NCBI GenBank assembly: GCA_016715625.1
Contig: JADJZU010000024.1
Span: forward strand, 1 to 52,451
Reading direction: 5' to 3'
Source of the DNA: Bacteroidota bacterium
GTDB taxonomy: Bacteria > Bacteroidota > Bacteroidia > Chitinophagales > LD1
DNA: 52,451 nucleotides
In this document: piece by piece, positions 33,542 through 43,235 of the stretch
Numbering within the stretch: the stretch's first letter is position 1
Layout of the letters: every line of letters starts with the position of its first letter
The notes under the pieces: model-generated
The model's input: only the letters and a program-made list of their open reading frames with translations
Database searches by the model: none
Told to the model about the DNA's origin: nothing
Position numbers and translations under genes: made by a program

Positions 33542-36500
33542 TTACGGCTGCTGGATGGTGATGTTTCGAAAATATTTTTCAGCCAGATTTTTGTAGTAAG
33601 GTTTCAGTGTGGGTGGTACGGTTTTATACAGGTCGGTTTCGTTTTTGCGCGCTTTCAGGTATTCTTCGAGCGAAGGCGGAAGCGAACGCTGCAGGTCTTT
33701 GCCGGAGTTGCTTTCGCGTTCGGGTTGCTCATCGCGCTGGCGCTGTGCGTTTTCGGCTTCCAGCAGTTTGTTCATTATTTCATTCTGGCGCTTCTGCATT
33801 TCGGTGGTGAGTTGTTTGTTCACCAGATTTTTTTCGGTCTCTTCCATCTTTTTAATGGCTTCGCCCAGGTTGCCCAATGAACCTTTGCCGTCTTTATTTT
33901 CCTGCTGATTAATCTTCTCCAGTTCTTTGCGAATCTGCTGCTGCATTTGCGCCATTTCGGCAAACTCGCGGCTTTGCCCCTGCTGCCCCGGTTTTTGTCC
34001 CTGACCTTCGCGCTTCATCATTTCGCCCATCTTCTGCATTTTATCGTTCAGCTGTTTTTGCATCTTGGATAAGTTGGGCAATCCGGCTCCCGGTTTTTTG
34101 CATTTCATGCAGTTCTTTTTGGGCGCACCGCTGCTCTTCTGTTCGCTTTCGCTTTGTTGCTGCTGCATTTGCTGTAATGCTTCGCTGAGCATGAGCGCCA
34201 GATTGTTGTAGCCGGTCATTACAAACTGCTGCTGACTCATGGCTTTTACCACATTGCGGTCTTCCATGTCATCAATGCTTTTGCCCAGGTATTTGTTGAC
34301 GCTGGTAATTTCTTTGGTGATAAAAGACTTAATCTGGTCTTGCCGTTTGGCGAGTGCATACAAACTGTCTTCCACCATTTTTGAGTTTTCGCGAATGCGC
34401 TGCTGGTCTTTCATCAGTTCCACATATTTGGGATTATTGATGTTGGTGGCTTTCACATTATTCATCAGTTTTTCTTCATCAAAAGAAAGCTGCACAATGT
34501 TTTCTAAAAGCTGGCGGATGGCTTCCATGTCTTCTGCGTTTTGCTCTTGCTCCATCTGCATTTTCATGTCGCTCATTTTCTGCGAAGCGTTTTTCATGTT
34601 GTTGGCAGCGCTCTTCTGATTTTTAGATGCAGCATCATTCTTCTTTTGCTGCATGTCTTTTTGTGCATCCTCCTGTTGTTTCTCCGCGTTATCCAGGCTT
34701 TCTTCGATGTCTTTGAAATCCTGTTCGCTCTTGGTTTCTTCGTTCAGCTTTTTGAGGTCCTCCACATCTTTTCGGGCTTCTTTCAATTCCTGTTGCAGTT
34801 TTTCCTGCTGCTCTTTCAATTCTTTTTGCAGGGCTTCGTTTTTGGCGTCTTTATTTTCCTCGGCACGCTTGGCCAGCTCCTCCTGCTTTTCGGCCAGCTT
34901 CTCCAGTTTTTTGGCGGTTTCTTCCAGCTTTTGGTCAAACTCCAGTTTTTTGAAAAGCTCCAGCATGCGGTCCAGTTCTTTCTCCACTTTTTCGTTTTCG
35001 CTCTTCATATCCTCCATCTTTTCCAGCGCATCTTTTTTCTGTAGCTGATCCAGCATTTTTTCCAGCTTTTCCATCAGCTTTTTCATCTCATCGCTCAGGG
35101 TTTTTTCCATCAGCTCTTTGAGTCGCTCTTGTTTTTCAGCTATCTTTTCGTCCACCTGCTTAAACTCCGACTGCTTATCAAAATTCTGCTCCAGTTTATT
35201 TTTCATCTCCTCCATCTGCTTCATCAGGTCTTTCTGCTTCTCTATATTTTCCTGCAGGTTCTTTTTGTCTTCCCAGTTCAGGTTTTGTTTTTCCTGCAGT
35301 TTGTCTTTCATGGTCTGCAGGTCTTTTTTCAGGTCTTTGGCATCGTTCATCAGGTCTTTTAAATCTTGCTTTATCTCCTTGTTTTCTTTCGAAATTTCTT
35401 TGTTCAGCTCGTTCAGCGAAGGCATGTTGAACTCCATCATATTGCTGCGGGCCGATTTGCTTCCGTGTATGCCATCATTATCCCATACTTCAAAATAGTA
35501 AGTCATGCGGTCACCGGGTTTTATGCCCAGGTCCGAAATGCTCCAGTAATGGGTAAAGCGCGAAGAGAGGCCTTTGCTGATGTTTACATCCATGGTTCGG
35601 TCGGTGGCCGTAGAAGAATCGGCTCGGGTAATTTGATAATGGAAGGTCAGGTTGCGCAGGCCATAATCGTCACTTACTTCTCCGATATAATAGAAATATT
35701 TTTGGGTAGCCGAATCGTTTCGCTCCTGCACCGCAATAATGGGATACAGGTCGGGCGTTACGTTTATGGAATAAGAAGCGCTGTCGGCATCCTGCACCTG
35801 TTGGTTCGATGTTTTAATGGTATACAGCGCACTTTGCAACATCGTTTTGGAAAAACTGAAGTCGTTCTCTCCGCTTCGTTTTACGTTGTAAGCAGAGTCG
35901 CCCATCGCAAACGTAATAGACTCCACATTTTGTGTGCTGAAACGCCAACTCAATTTGGTGCCGGCCGGCACCACCAGGTCGCCCATGTTTTGGAGCATTT
36001 CATCTTGCTTTCCGGTATATGCCGGGTAATCGCAGCTTACTTCAAAACCGGCCACCACCGGTTTGGCCACCACTTCCAATTCATAGTCGGCAGAGCGAAA
36101 GCCATTGGCCGATAACTTGAAGCGCGTGGTTTTTTGAAGATTGATAAACTCGTATGTAAACGATTGTGCCGATTGTTTTTTCAGTGTTACCGAGTGACCC
36201 GATGTTATATCCTGCAATTGCACTTCAGCCGGCAGTACATCGCCTTCTATTTTTACTTCCAGCAAAAAATTTTCAAACTGCAAAGCCTTCAAATTTTTAT
36301 TGGTAACCACAAACCGAAAGGGAGCTTCTTTTTCGTAAAAAGTGTCGTTGTGATACAGCCGCTTGGTTCCTTCTTTTATCACATTAGGTGCTGCAATGAT
36401 GATAAACAGAAAAAGCAACGCAGGCGGAGCCAGATACTTCAGATACTTTCTGTTTTTATTCAGGTCTATGGCAAAGGTGAAGTCTACGGGTTTTAGCTCC

Positions 36501-36913
36501 ACCGCTTTTTGATCAATAGCGGCCAGCAACAACTGCGACTCCTGCGTAGCCGATGCCTGGTGTAGTTGCAGAATATTCAGCAGCTTGTCTTTTACCTCGG
36601 CAAAATGGGTGCCTATAATGACAGCAGCCTGCTCGTACGAAATGATTTTCCCCAGCCGGTAATAATGCAGAAGAGGCTGCACAAAAAAAGCTGCCAGGAA
36701 AGCCAGCGATGAAAAAATAAAACCGAAAAACAGAATCTTGCGCAGCAGCGGAGAGAGATAGAAATAATACTCCAGCAGGTTGATAGCCAAAAAAAAGGCC
36801 AGCACATATACGCCCGAAAATATGGCTCCGCGAATCAGCTGATTCGTGTAATACTTGCGAATAAAACGGTCTAGTTTTTCAACCAGCGAGGTATAAGATG
36901 AAGTGCTGCTCAT
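33542..36913 (-). CDS. DUF4175 family membrane protein with long coiled coil
   Basis: 1123 residues. Hydrophobic helices lie near 29-51, 56-78 and about 155-175. Residues ~200-500 look like beta-sandwich periplasmic domains. From about 510 to 800 the sequence is almost entirely K, E, Q, D, L and M, a very long coiled coil, with Gln-rich stretches and an isolated CMKC motif (CxxC) later, then a charged C-terminus. This matches DUF4175 proteins, whose function is not established. Six-frame shadows on the opposite strand are artefacts of this low-complexity region. Confidence 0.78.
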   Translation of the reverse strand: MSSTSSYTSLVEKLDRFIRKYYTNQLIRGAIFSGVYVLAFFLAINLLEYYFYLSPLLRKILFFGFIFSSLAFLAAFFVQPLLHYYRLGKIISYEQAAVIIGTHFAEVKDKLLNILQLHQASATQESQLLLAAIDQKAVELKPVDFTFAIDLNKNRKYLKYLAPPALLFLFIIIAAPNVIKEGTKRLYHNDTFYEKEAPFRFVVTNKNLKALQFENFLLEVKIEGDVLPAEVQLQDITSGHSVTLKKQSAQSFTYEFINLQKTTRFKLSANGFRSADYELEVVAKPVVAGFEVSCDYPAYTGKQDEMLQNMGDLVVPAGTKLSWRFSTQNVESITFAMGDSAYNVKRSGENDFSFSKTMLQSALYTIKTSNQQVQDADSASYSINVTPDLYPIIAVQERNDSATQKYFYYIGEVSDDYGLRNLTFHYQITRADSSTATDRTMDVNISKGLSSRFTHYWSISDLGIKPGDRMTYYFEVWDNDGIHGSKSARSNMMEFNMPSLNELNKEISKENKEIKQDLKDLMNDAKDLKKDLQTMKDKLQEKQNLNWEDKKNLQENIEKQKDLMKQMEEMKNKLEQNFDKQSEFKQVDEKIAEKQERLKELMEKTLSDEMKKLMEKLEKMLDQLQKKDALEKMEDMKSENEKVEKELDRMLELFKKLEFDQKLEETAKKLEKLAEKQEELAKRAEENKDAKNEALQKELKEQQEKLQQELKEARKDVEDLKKLNEETKSEQDFKDIEESLDNAEKQQEDAQKDMQQKKNDAASKNQKSAANNMKNASQKMSDMKMQMEQEQNAEDMEAIRQLLENIVQLSFDEEKLMNNVKATNINNPKYVELMKDQQRIRENSKMVEDSLYALAKRQDQIKSFITKEITSVNKYLGKSIDDMEDRNVVKAMSQQQFVMTGYNNLALMLSEALQQMQQQQSESEQKSSGAPKKNCMKCKKPGAGLPNLSKMQKQLNDKMQKMGEMMKREGQGQKPGQQGQSREFAEMAQMQQQIRKELEKINQQENKDGKGSLGNLGEAIKKMEETEKNLVNKQLTTEMQKRQNEIMNKLLEAENAQRQRDEQPERESNSGKDLQRSLPPSLEEYLKARKNETDLYKTVPPTLKPYYKNLAEKYFRNITIQQP

Positions 36914-37016
36914 GCGGTGAACGAAAATAGATTTTCGTGCGATTGAAAATACAACGTTCTCTCACATAGTTTGCTGTAATTCCGCTTTTTAGAAAAAGTT
37001 TAATGCATTTAACAGA

Positions 37017-38675
37017 TTAGCGGGCTAACACCACACCTCCCCATCCCGCCAGGGTTAGTTTCTCACCGCTTAGTTTATTTCCCTTGCTGTTACTTACTTC
37101 CACTTTGCTGAATGTGCCGGGAACCGACATTTCCACTTCCCTTTTCCCAAAATTCAGGACCACTACCACTTTCTCGTTTCCCCACGTTCTTTTATAAGCC
37201 AGCACATGGGCGGGGAGTTGCTCCGCTGAAATCAATTTCAGGGCTCCGTGCGATAAGGCTTTTGTTTTGTTTCGGAGAGCCAGCGTCTGTTTTATTAAAA
37301 GCAGCAGGCTGCTATCGCTTGCAGAAGCGTTGGCTACGTTCACATTTTTGTAATCGGAATTTACCGGCAGCCATGTTTTTTCAGCAGTAGAAAAGCCTGC
37401 ATTTTTATCTGCACTCCATTGCATAGGTGTGCGCAATTCATCTCGGTTGAGTGTTTCATCTACCATATTTACAATGCCGCGAGGAAGTTTTACATAATGG
37501 GGGATAGGGTCCAAGGCTGTCTTGTAAGGAAGTTTTGCATCGGTCATGCCCACATCTTCGCCATAATACATACACGGTACCCCGCGCAGGGTGAGTTGCA
37601 TCAAGTGCAGCAGTTTTGCTTTGGATTCATCATTGTTCAACCGCTTCATGCTCCGCCTGCGGTCGTGGTTGCTAAACACATAGGCAGGCATAAAAGGCTC
37701 CGGAAAATCGTTTTCTAAATTACTTACCAGCTTTGCAAAATACTTTGCGCTGAACTGAAAACGCAGCATTTCAAAATCAAAGGCCAGCGTTAATCGGTTA
37801 TTGATTTTATCGCCACAATATTTCCGGCTTACACTGCGATCGCCAATAATTTCGCCCAGCAACATCCGTTCTCCAAACGAATCGCAAACAGCCCGAAGTT
37901 CTTCTGCAAATTGCAGGCTTTCAGGTCGGTTAGCTGTATACACAGGACGCTGCATGTGCGATTCTATATTTCCCGAAGTAGGATTGTTTCTGAGCGAATC
38001 GTCCTCATAAATGGAATTGAAAATATCCAGCCGGAATCCATCTACACCCTTTCTCAACCAGAAGCGTACATGGTCCAGCATGGCTTCTTTCACTTTTGCA
38101 TTTCTGTAATTGAGGTCGGGCTGAAAAGGAAGAAATGCAGCGTAGTAATACTGTTGGCGGATAGTATCGTAGCGCCAGGCATTGCCGCTCACCATGCTCT
38201 TCCAGTTATTGGGCTGGTCGGTCCACACATAGTAATCGCGCCTCGCGCCCCGCTCCTCCGGTTTTCTATGCCGGTCTTCTGCAAACCACGGATGCTCATC
38301 GCTGGTGTGGTTCATCACCATATCGAATAAAATTTTCATGTCGCGCTGATGCACTTCGGCTATCAGGCGCTCCGCATCGGCCAGCGTGCCATACTCGGGT
38401 GCTATCTGCCGATAGTCGCTTACATCGTATCCAAAGTCTTTTTGGGGCGATGCAAAAAACGGAGAACACCAGATGGTCTCATATCCCAGGCTTTTGATAT
38501 AGTCCAGCTTTTGAATAATGCCGGGGATATCGCCAATGCCATCGCCATTACTATCGTAAAAAGAGCGCGGATATATTTGATAGATAGTGGTATGATGATA
38601 CCACGGTGATTGCCCGAATATTACCGGGCAGCTACTCAAGACCAGCAGCAGACAAATAGTAAAGTTTTTTATCAT
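37017..38675 (-). CDS. GH13 family alpha-glucosidase, exported
   Basis: 552 residues from ATG 38675; the longer upstream frame overlaps the divergent DUF4126 gene and is rejected. An N-terminal secretion signal (about 1-22) contains Cys16 in LSSC, so it is either a lipoprotein or cleaved after VIFGQ. The (beta/alpha)8 catalytic motifs are complete: DMVMNH, GFRLD with nucleophile Asp217, LLGEI with acid/base Glu275, and SNHDR with Asp338. The N-terminal TTIYQIYPRSF and C-terminal beta domain are those of oligo-1,6-glucosidase or alpha-glucosidase relatives acting on short alpha-glucans. It shares a 37-nt divergent gap with the DUF4126 gene. Confidence 0.85.
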   Translation of the reverse strand: MIKNFTICLLLVLSSCPVIFGQSPWYHHTTIYQIYPRSFYDSNGDGIGDIPGIIQKLDYIKSLGYETIWCSPFFASPQKDFGYDVSDYRQIAPEYGTLADAERLIAEVHQRDMKILFDMVMNHTSDEHPWFAEDRHRKPEERGARRDYYVWTDQPNNWKSMVSGNAWRYDTIRQQYYYAAFLPFQPDLNYRNAKVKEAMLDHVRFWLRKGVDGFRLDIFNSIYEDDSLRNNPTSGNIESHMQRPVYTANRPESLQFAEELRAVCDSFGERMLLGEIIGDRSVSRKYCGDKINNRLTLAFDFEMLRFQFSAKYFAKLVSNLENDFPEPFMPAYVFSNHDRRRSMKRLNNDESKAKLLHLMQLTLRGVPCMYYGEDVGMTDAKLPYKTALDPIPHYVKLPRGIVNMVDETLNRDELRTPMQWSADKNAGFSTAEKTWLPVNSDYKNVNVANASASDSSLLLLIKQTLALRNKTKALSHGALKLISAEQLPAHVLAYKRTWGNEKVVVVLNFGKREVEMSVPGTFSKVEVSNSKGNKLSGEKLTLAGWGGVVLAR

Positions 38676-38712
38676 AGGTTGCAGTATTACAAATTTCTTT
38701 TCACTTCGCCAC

Positions 38713-39285
38713 ATGGAACTGCAGGAAATTCTTACCGGCATTTGTTTGGGCATAGCGCTGAGCGCCTGTTGCGGGTTTCGCATTTTTGTTCCGCTGCTGC
38801 TGGCCAGCCTGGCCGCCAGGTTTGGTTTTGTGCCGCTGTCTTCCGGTTTTGAATGGATGAACACCTGGGCGGCTGTTACCTGCTTTGGCGTAGCCAGTGT
38901 GTTGGAAGTAGCGGCCTATTATATACCGGTGGTCGACAATCTGCTCGATACGCTCACCACCCCCGGCTCGGTGATTGCCGGCACCATCATTTCCGCTTCC
39001 ATGTTCATCGATTTAGACCCCATGACTAAATGGGCGCTCGCTCTTATAGCAGGTGGCGGCACAGCCGGCATCATTCAAAGCGGCACAGGCTTGCTGCGCC
39101 TGGGCTCCACCAAATTGACGGCCGGCCTCGGCAACTCCGTGGTAGCCTCACTCGAAAATATTTTTTCAATCATCGGCACCTTGCTTTCGCTGCTGATTCC
39201 GGTGGCCATGTTTGTGCTCTTTATTACACTGGTGGCCGGCACCATCTATCTGCTTGCCAGGCGTTTTGTAAGCAAGATGGGTTGA
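38713..39285 (+). CDS. DUF4126 family membrane protein
   Basis: 190 residues, with four or five hydrophobic helices (about 5-35, 50-75, 83-100, 107-125 and 150-182). The start CLGIALSACCGFRIFVPLLLASLAA, and VVDNLLDTLTTPGSVIAGTI in the middle, are characteristic of DUF4126, a conserved membrane family of unknown function. It is transcribed away from the GH13 gene and ends at a strong bidirectional terminator 20 nt downstream. Confidence 0.8.
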   Translation: MELQEILTGICLGIALSACCGFRIFVPLLLASLAARFGFVPLSSGFEWMNTWAAVTCFGVASVLEVAAYYIPVVDNLLDTLTTPGSVIAGTIISASMFIDLDPMTKWALALIAGGGTAGIIQSGTGLLRLGSTKLTAGLGNSVVASLENIFSIIGTLLSLLIPVAMFVLFITLVAGTIYLLARRFVSKMG

Positions 39286-39305
39286 ATCTCAATTTCTGTA
39301 AATAA

Positions 39306-39337
39306 AAAAGCGCCTTCAACATGTTGAAGGCGCTTTT
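39306..39337. terminator. Bidirectional terminator between DUF4126 and nrdJ
   Basis: A perfect 32-nt palindrome: AAAAGCGCCTTCAAC at 39306-39320 pairs with GTTGAAGGCGCTTTT at 39323-39337, with A-rich and T-rich ends on both sides. It serves the convergent DUF4126 (+) and nrdJ (-) genes. Confidence 0.9.
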
Positions 39338-39390
39338 GATTGGGTGCAGGAAGCTACCGTGCATCGTAACTCCTGCTTTTCTTGAACAGA

Positions 39391-42300
39391 CTAGCTACAT
39401 CCCATGCTGTTTCCACAGTTCAGGCATTTGTAGCAAGTGCCGCTTCTTAGCGTAATGTTGCCGCACACGCTGCATGGTGGGGCATCGCCCTGCATGTCCT
39501 GCGCTGCTTTGTTGAAAGCACTCATGCTGTTGTCGGCCAGCGTAAATTTGCTGGGCTCTGTTTTCTTTACTGCCTCGGCCTTAGGAGTCGCTTTTGGCGT
39601 CACCTGCATTTCCGGATGAGTAGAAATATTGCTCTTGGTTTCTTCGGCCAAATCATCGGCAATGTCGGTGGTCAGGTCCAGGCTGCTGCGCTCGCGCATG
39701 CTCAGCTCGCTGGGTGTAACATGCACCAGATCGGTGCGCTTTAAATATTCAAACGCCAGCAAACGGAAAATGTAATCCACCACTGATGAAGCATTCTTAA
39801 TGTTCGGATGGTCTACCATGCCGCTTGGCTCAAAGCGGGTGAAGGTGAATTTATTTACAAACTCTTCCAGCGGCACACCATATTGCAGACCAATAGAAAC
39901 GGATATGGCAAAGCAGTTCATTAAAGAGCGGAACGAAGCGCCTTCTTTGTGCATGTCCACAAAAATTTCTCCCAGCGTTCCATCGCTGTATTCACCGGTG
40001 CGCACAAACACGGTCTGCCCGCCAATTTTTGCTTTCTGCGTAAATCCGCTTCTGCGGTGGGGCAGTTTTTTGCGCTCCACAATGCGGGATAGTTCGCGCA
40101 TAAAGTTAGTGTCGCTGCTTTCCTGCATCAGCACGCGCGCTGCTTCCAGCACCTGCTCCGGGGTCAGCTTGCTAAACTCGCCTTCGTTGCTCGGTGCCAC
40201 AGCCAAAGGAGCGGCTTCTGCTTTTTCTTTCTTGTCAGCCTTCTCTTCATCTTTCTTGTTAGAAAGCGGTTGCGAAAGTTTGCATCCGTCACGGTAAAGG
40301 GCGTTGGCTTTCAGGCCCAGCTTCCACGATAGTTCGTAGCAGCTTTGAATGTCTTCCACCGTAGCTTCGTTCGGCAGGTTGATGGTCTTGGAAATAGCAC
40401 CGCTGATAAACGGCTGCACGCTGGCCATCATGCGGATGTGGCCATGGGCATGAATGTAACGCTGCCCTTTGGCACCGCATTTATTGGCGCAGTCAAACAC
40501 AGGCAGGTGTTCATCTTTCAGGAACGGAGCGCCCTCCACGGTCATGGTGCCGCAGATATATTCGTTAGCCGCTTCAATTTCGTCATTGCTGAAGCCGATT
40601 TCGCGCAGCAGATTAAAATTAGGCGCCTTGTATTGTTCGGTAGTAAATCCTAAGCGCTGTAATGTTTCTTCGCCCAGCGTGTAAACGTTAAAGGCAAAAG
40701 AAATGTGGAATGCAGAAAGCAATTGCGCTTCCAGCTTCTCAATATCGGCATTGTTAAACCCTTTAGCGCGTAGTGTGTCTGCATTAATGGAAGGACTGCC
40801 AACGAAAGAAGCAGAGCCCTTGGCATATTTTACAATCGCATCTATCTGCTCGGGGCTGTAGCCCAGCGTTTCCAGCGCAGCCGGCACACACTCATTCACA
40901 ATTTTGAAATAACCGCCACCCGATAGTTTTTTGAATTTCACGAGTGCAAAATCAGGCTCTACACCGGTAGTGTCGCAGTCCATCAGCAAGCCGATGGTGC
41001 CTGTGGGCGCTATCACCGTAGCCTGTGCATTGCGGTAGCCATGTTTTTCGCCAAGCTGCAGCGCCTCATCCCAGGCGGTAGTAGCTGCTTCCAGCAAATA
41101 GCTTGGGCAATCTTTCGGGTTAATGCCCTGTGGTTTTATTTCAATGCCCTCGTATGCATTTGCATCGGCATTATAAGCTGCAAGGCGGTGATTGCGCATT
41201 ACGCGCAGCATGTGTTTCTTGTTCTTTTCGTAGCCCGGGAAAGCGCCCAACGCAGCGGCCATTTCTGCTGAGGTTTTGTAAGCAATACCCGTCATGATAG
41301 CGGTAATGGCACCACCCATTGCGCGGGCCTTGTCGCTGTCGTATGGTATGCCGCTCACCATCAATACCGAACCCAGGTTCGCATAGCCTAAGCCAAGGGT
41401 ACGGAATTCATACGAAAGCTGCGCCACCTCTTTAGAAGGAAACTGCGCCATCAGCACCGATATCTCCAATACCATGGTCCAAATACGGCTCATGTGTTCA
41501 AAGCCTTCTACATTAAAATGTAAGGTGCGGTCGTCAAAGAATTTGCGCAGGTTAAAAGAAGCCAGATTGCAGGCCGTATTATCCAAAAACATGTACTCGC
41601 TGCACGGGTTGCTGGCGCGGATAGGGCCATCTTCTGGGCAGGTATGCCACTCATTAATGGTAGTGTCATATTGCACACCCGGGTCGGCACAGCGCCAAGC
41701 GGCCATCGCTACTTTATTCCATAATTCGTTAGAATTAAGCGTCTTCATTACTCTTCTCTCGGCACTGCGGCCCACCAGATTCCAGTTTTCGCCTTTCTCC
41801 AATGCATGGAAAAAAGCATTCGGCACACGAATAGAGTTGTTGGAGTTTTGTCCGCTCACCGTTCTGTAGGCTTCGCCTTCGTAGTGGCTGTCGTAGCCGG
41901 CTGCAATCAGGGCCGCTACTTTGTCTTCTTCCTTCATCTTCCACTCAATGAAATCCACTATTTCGGGGTGGTCCAGGTCCAGGCACACCATTTTGGCTGC
42001 GCGTCTGGTAGTGCCACCGCTTTTAATAGCACCGGCTGCGGCATCGCCTATTTTCAAAAAGCTCATCAGGCCCGAGGAAGTGCCCCCGCCCGATAATTTT
42101 TCGCCTTCGCCACGAATGTTGCTGAAGTTAGTGCCCACGCCCGAGCCATACTTAAAGATACGCGCCTCGCGGGTCCACAAATCCATAATACCACCACCAT
42201 TCACCAGGTCGTCATCTACCGATAAAATAAAGCAGGCATGTGGCTGCGGACGCTCATAAGCCGAGGTAGACTCTTCCAGTTTGCCGGTATCGGGGTTCAC

Positions 42301-42771
42301 AAAGTAGTGCCCCTGCGGTTTGCCCGTAATGCCATAAGCCGTGTGAAGCCCCGTGTTAAACCACTGCGGAGAATTGGGGGCCGCCATCTGTGTCAATAGC
42401 GAGTAGGCAATCTCATCATAAAAAACCTGTGCATCGCGCTTGCTCGCAAAGTAGCCATAGCGCTCGCCCCATGTTTTCCAGCAATCGGCCAGGCGGTGTA
42501 CCACCTGCTTAATAGAACGCTCACCGCCCAGGGTGCCATCCGGCTGCGGCACACCGGCTTTGCGGAAATATTTTTGCGCCAAAATATCGGTAGCCACCTG
42601 GCTCCAGCCTTTGGGAACCTCCACATTGTGCATTTCAAACACAGCATCCCCCTTCGGGTTTCTGATGACGCTGCTGCGCAGGTCATACTCTACCAGGTCG
42701 TAAACCGATACGCCTTCTTGGGTATACAGGCGGTCTACCTTCAGTCCTTTTTTGTCAATCTTTTTGGCCAT
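39391..42771 (-). CDS. nrdJ: Vitamin B12-dependent (class II) ribonucleotide reductase
   Basis: 1126 residues. It reduces ribonucleotides to deoxyribonucleotides with adenosylcobalamin as radical source, needing no oxygen. Visible motifs are SPQWFNTGL, the active-site pair PHACFILSV and NPCSEYMFLDNTACNLASFNL (Asn-x-Cys-x-Glu finger loop), and APTGTIGLLMDCDTTGVEPDFALVKFKKL. The C-terminus has a zinc-ribbon-like CSVCGN and CYKCLNCG, typical of long NrdJ proteins. It is transcribed away from glyS across a 501-nt region containing a strong dyad symmetry. No adenosylcobalamin riboswitch core was found there. Confidence 0.93.
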   Translation of the reverse strand: MAKKIDKKGLKVDRLYTQEGVSVYDLVEYDLRSSVIRNPKGDAVFEMHNVEVPKGWSQVATDILAQKYFRKAGVPQPDGTLGGERSIKQVVHRLADCWKTWGERYGYFASKRDAQVFYDEIAYSLLTQMAAPNSPQWFNTGLHTAYGITGKPQGHYFVNPDTGKLEESTSAYERPQPHACFILSVDDDLVNGGGIMDLWTREARIFKYGSGVGTNFSNIRGEGEKLSGGGTSSGLMSFLKIGDAAAGAIKSGGTTRRAAKMVCLDLDHPEIVDFIEWKMKEEDKVAALIAAGYDSHYEGEAYRTVSGQNSNNSIRVPNAFFHALEKGENWNLVGRSAERRVMKTLNSNELWNKVAMAAWRCADPGVQYDTTINEWHTCPEDGPIRASNPCSEYMFLDNTACNLASFNLRKFFDDRTLHFNVEGFEHMSRIWTMVLEISVLMAQFPSKEVAQLSYEFRTLGLGYANLGSVLMVSGIPYDSDKARAMGGAITAIMTGIAYKTSAEMAAALGAFPGYEKNKKHMLRVMRNHRLAAYNADANAYEGIEIKPQGINPKDCPSYLLEAATTAWDEALQLGEKHGYRNAQATVIAPTGTIGLLMDCDTTGVEPDFALVKFKKLSGGGYFKIVNECVPAALETLGYSPEQIDAIVKYAKGSASFVGSPSINADTLRAKGFNNADIEKLEAQLLSAFHISFAFNVYTLGEETLQRLGFTTEQYKAPNFNLLREIGFSNDEIEAANEYICGTMTVEGAPFLKDEHLPVFDCANKCGAKGQRYIHAHGHIRMMASVQPFISGAISKTINLPNEATVEDIQSCYELSWKLGLKANALYRDGCKLSQPLSNKKDEEKADKKEKAEAAPLAVAPSNEGEFSKLTPEQVLEAARVLMQESSDTNFMRELSRIVERKKLPHRRSGFTQKAKIGGQTVFVRTGEYSDGTLGEIFVDMHKEGASFRSLMNCFAISVSIGLQYGVPLEEFVNKFTFTRFEPSGMVDHPNIKNASSVVDYIFRLLAFEYLKRTDLVHVTPSELSMRERSSLDLTTDIADDLAEETKSNISTHPEMQVTPKATPKAEAVKKTEPSKFTLADNSMSAFNKAAQDMQGDAPPCSVCGNITLRSGTCYKCLNCGNSMGCS

Positions 42772-42842
42772 AGTGTAAATTTTTTTTCTTGATATATAGT
42801 TTTGGTTTCAGGTTCGTTTTCCGCTGACTTTCGGGGTCGAAA

Positions 42843-42892
42843 AAAGGGTTACACATATATTTAACGTTCTCGAAATGTAGGTGTAACCCTTT
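42843..42892. promoter_or_regulatory. 50-bp dyad (operator or divergent promoter) between nrdJ and glyS
   Basis: A 20-nt left arm (42843-42862) and a right arm (42873-42892) are inverted copies matching at 18 of 20 positions, the outer 12 (AAAGGGTTACAC) perfectly, separated by 10 nt. Each arm ends in a near-match to TAnnTTTG (TATATTTA on +, TACATTTC on -), so the dyad could hold divergent promoter elements, paired binding sites, or an RNA hairpin in the leader. The dyad lies 71-121 nt upstream of the nrdJ ATG. Confidence 0.6.
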
Positions 42893-42904
42893 GTCTGTTC
42901 TAAA

Positions 42905-42956
42905 AATCTGTTTTTCAGAAAACGTGCTACGAATCTATTTTTCGCAAAAACAGATT
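42905..42956. repeat. Inverted and direct repeats beside the nrdJ-glyS dyad
   Basis: AATCTGTTTTT at 42905-42915 is matched by its reverse complement at 42946-42956 (11 bp, 30-nt spacing). A related AATCTATTTTT at 42932-42942 forms a near-perfect short hairpin with the same right arm, around a 3-nt loop. The left copy and the middle copy are thus direct repeats 27 bp apart. Confidence 0.5.
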
Positions 42957-43176
42957 GCCACCCCATTTATTCACACAAAATGTGCAAACGCCTGTGCACT
43001 GTTTTGAAACCTTGTACAGGCTTCATTTCCTTGTGTGGAAAAACTTTACACGCTTTTTTTTTGGAATAAAAACAGAAATTTCGGGTGATTTTTTTGTCTT
43101 GAAAATTAGGCGGAGAATTGGAAACGCCCGCAGGTTTTTAAGTTTCCCGAATAGCGAAATTTCTTTTTTCATGCTT

Positions 43177-43235
43177 GCCTCTCTCCGCTCCGCATGCTTC
43201 TTGCTGCCGGGGCTCGGGAGAGAGGCTGCCGGGGC
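43177..43235 (+). repeat. GC-rich leader element upstream of glyS
   Basis: A GC-rich patch in an otherwise AT-rich gap: inverted repeat GCCTCTCTCC (43177-43186) and GGAGAGAGGC (43217-43226), plus direct repeat GCTGCCGGGGC (43203-43213 and 43225-43235). It ends 37 nt before the glyS ATG, so it would be in the mRNA leader if transcription starts upstream. The rest of the 42772-43272 gap beyond the two listed repeat elements shows nothing I can name. Confidence 0.45.

Noticed and set aside
34239..36115. Several long open frames on the + strand (for example 34541-35044 and 35366-36115)
   Set aside because: They are antisense shadows of the Lys/Glu/Gln-rich DUF4175 coiled coil; their translations are low-complexity Phe/Leu/Ser runs with no start context.
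38676..38864. N-terminal extension of the GH13 enzyme
   Set aside because: It overlaps the divergent DUF4126 gene, and a normal secretion signal begins at ATG 38675.
42772..42960. Adenosylcobalamin riboswitch upstream of the B12-dependent nrdJ
   Set aside because: I looked for the conserved core (AGCCAGG-AGACCTGCC-like) on the minus strand and did not find it; only the dyad is present.
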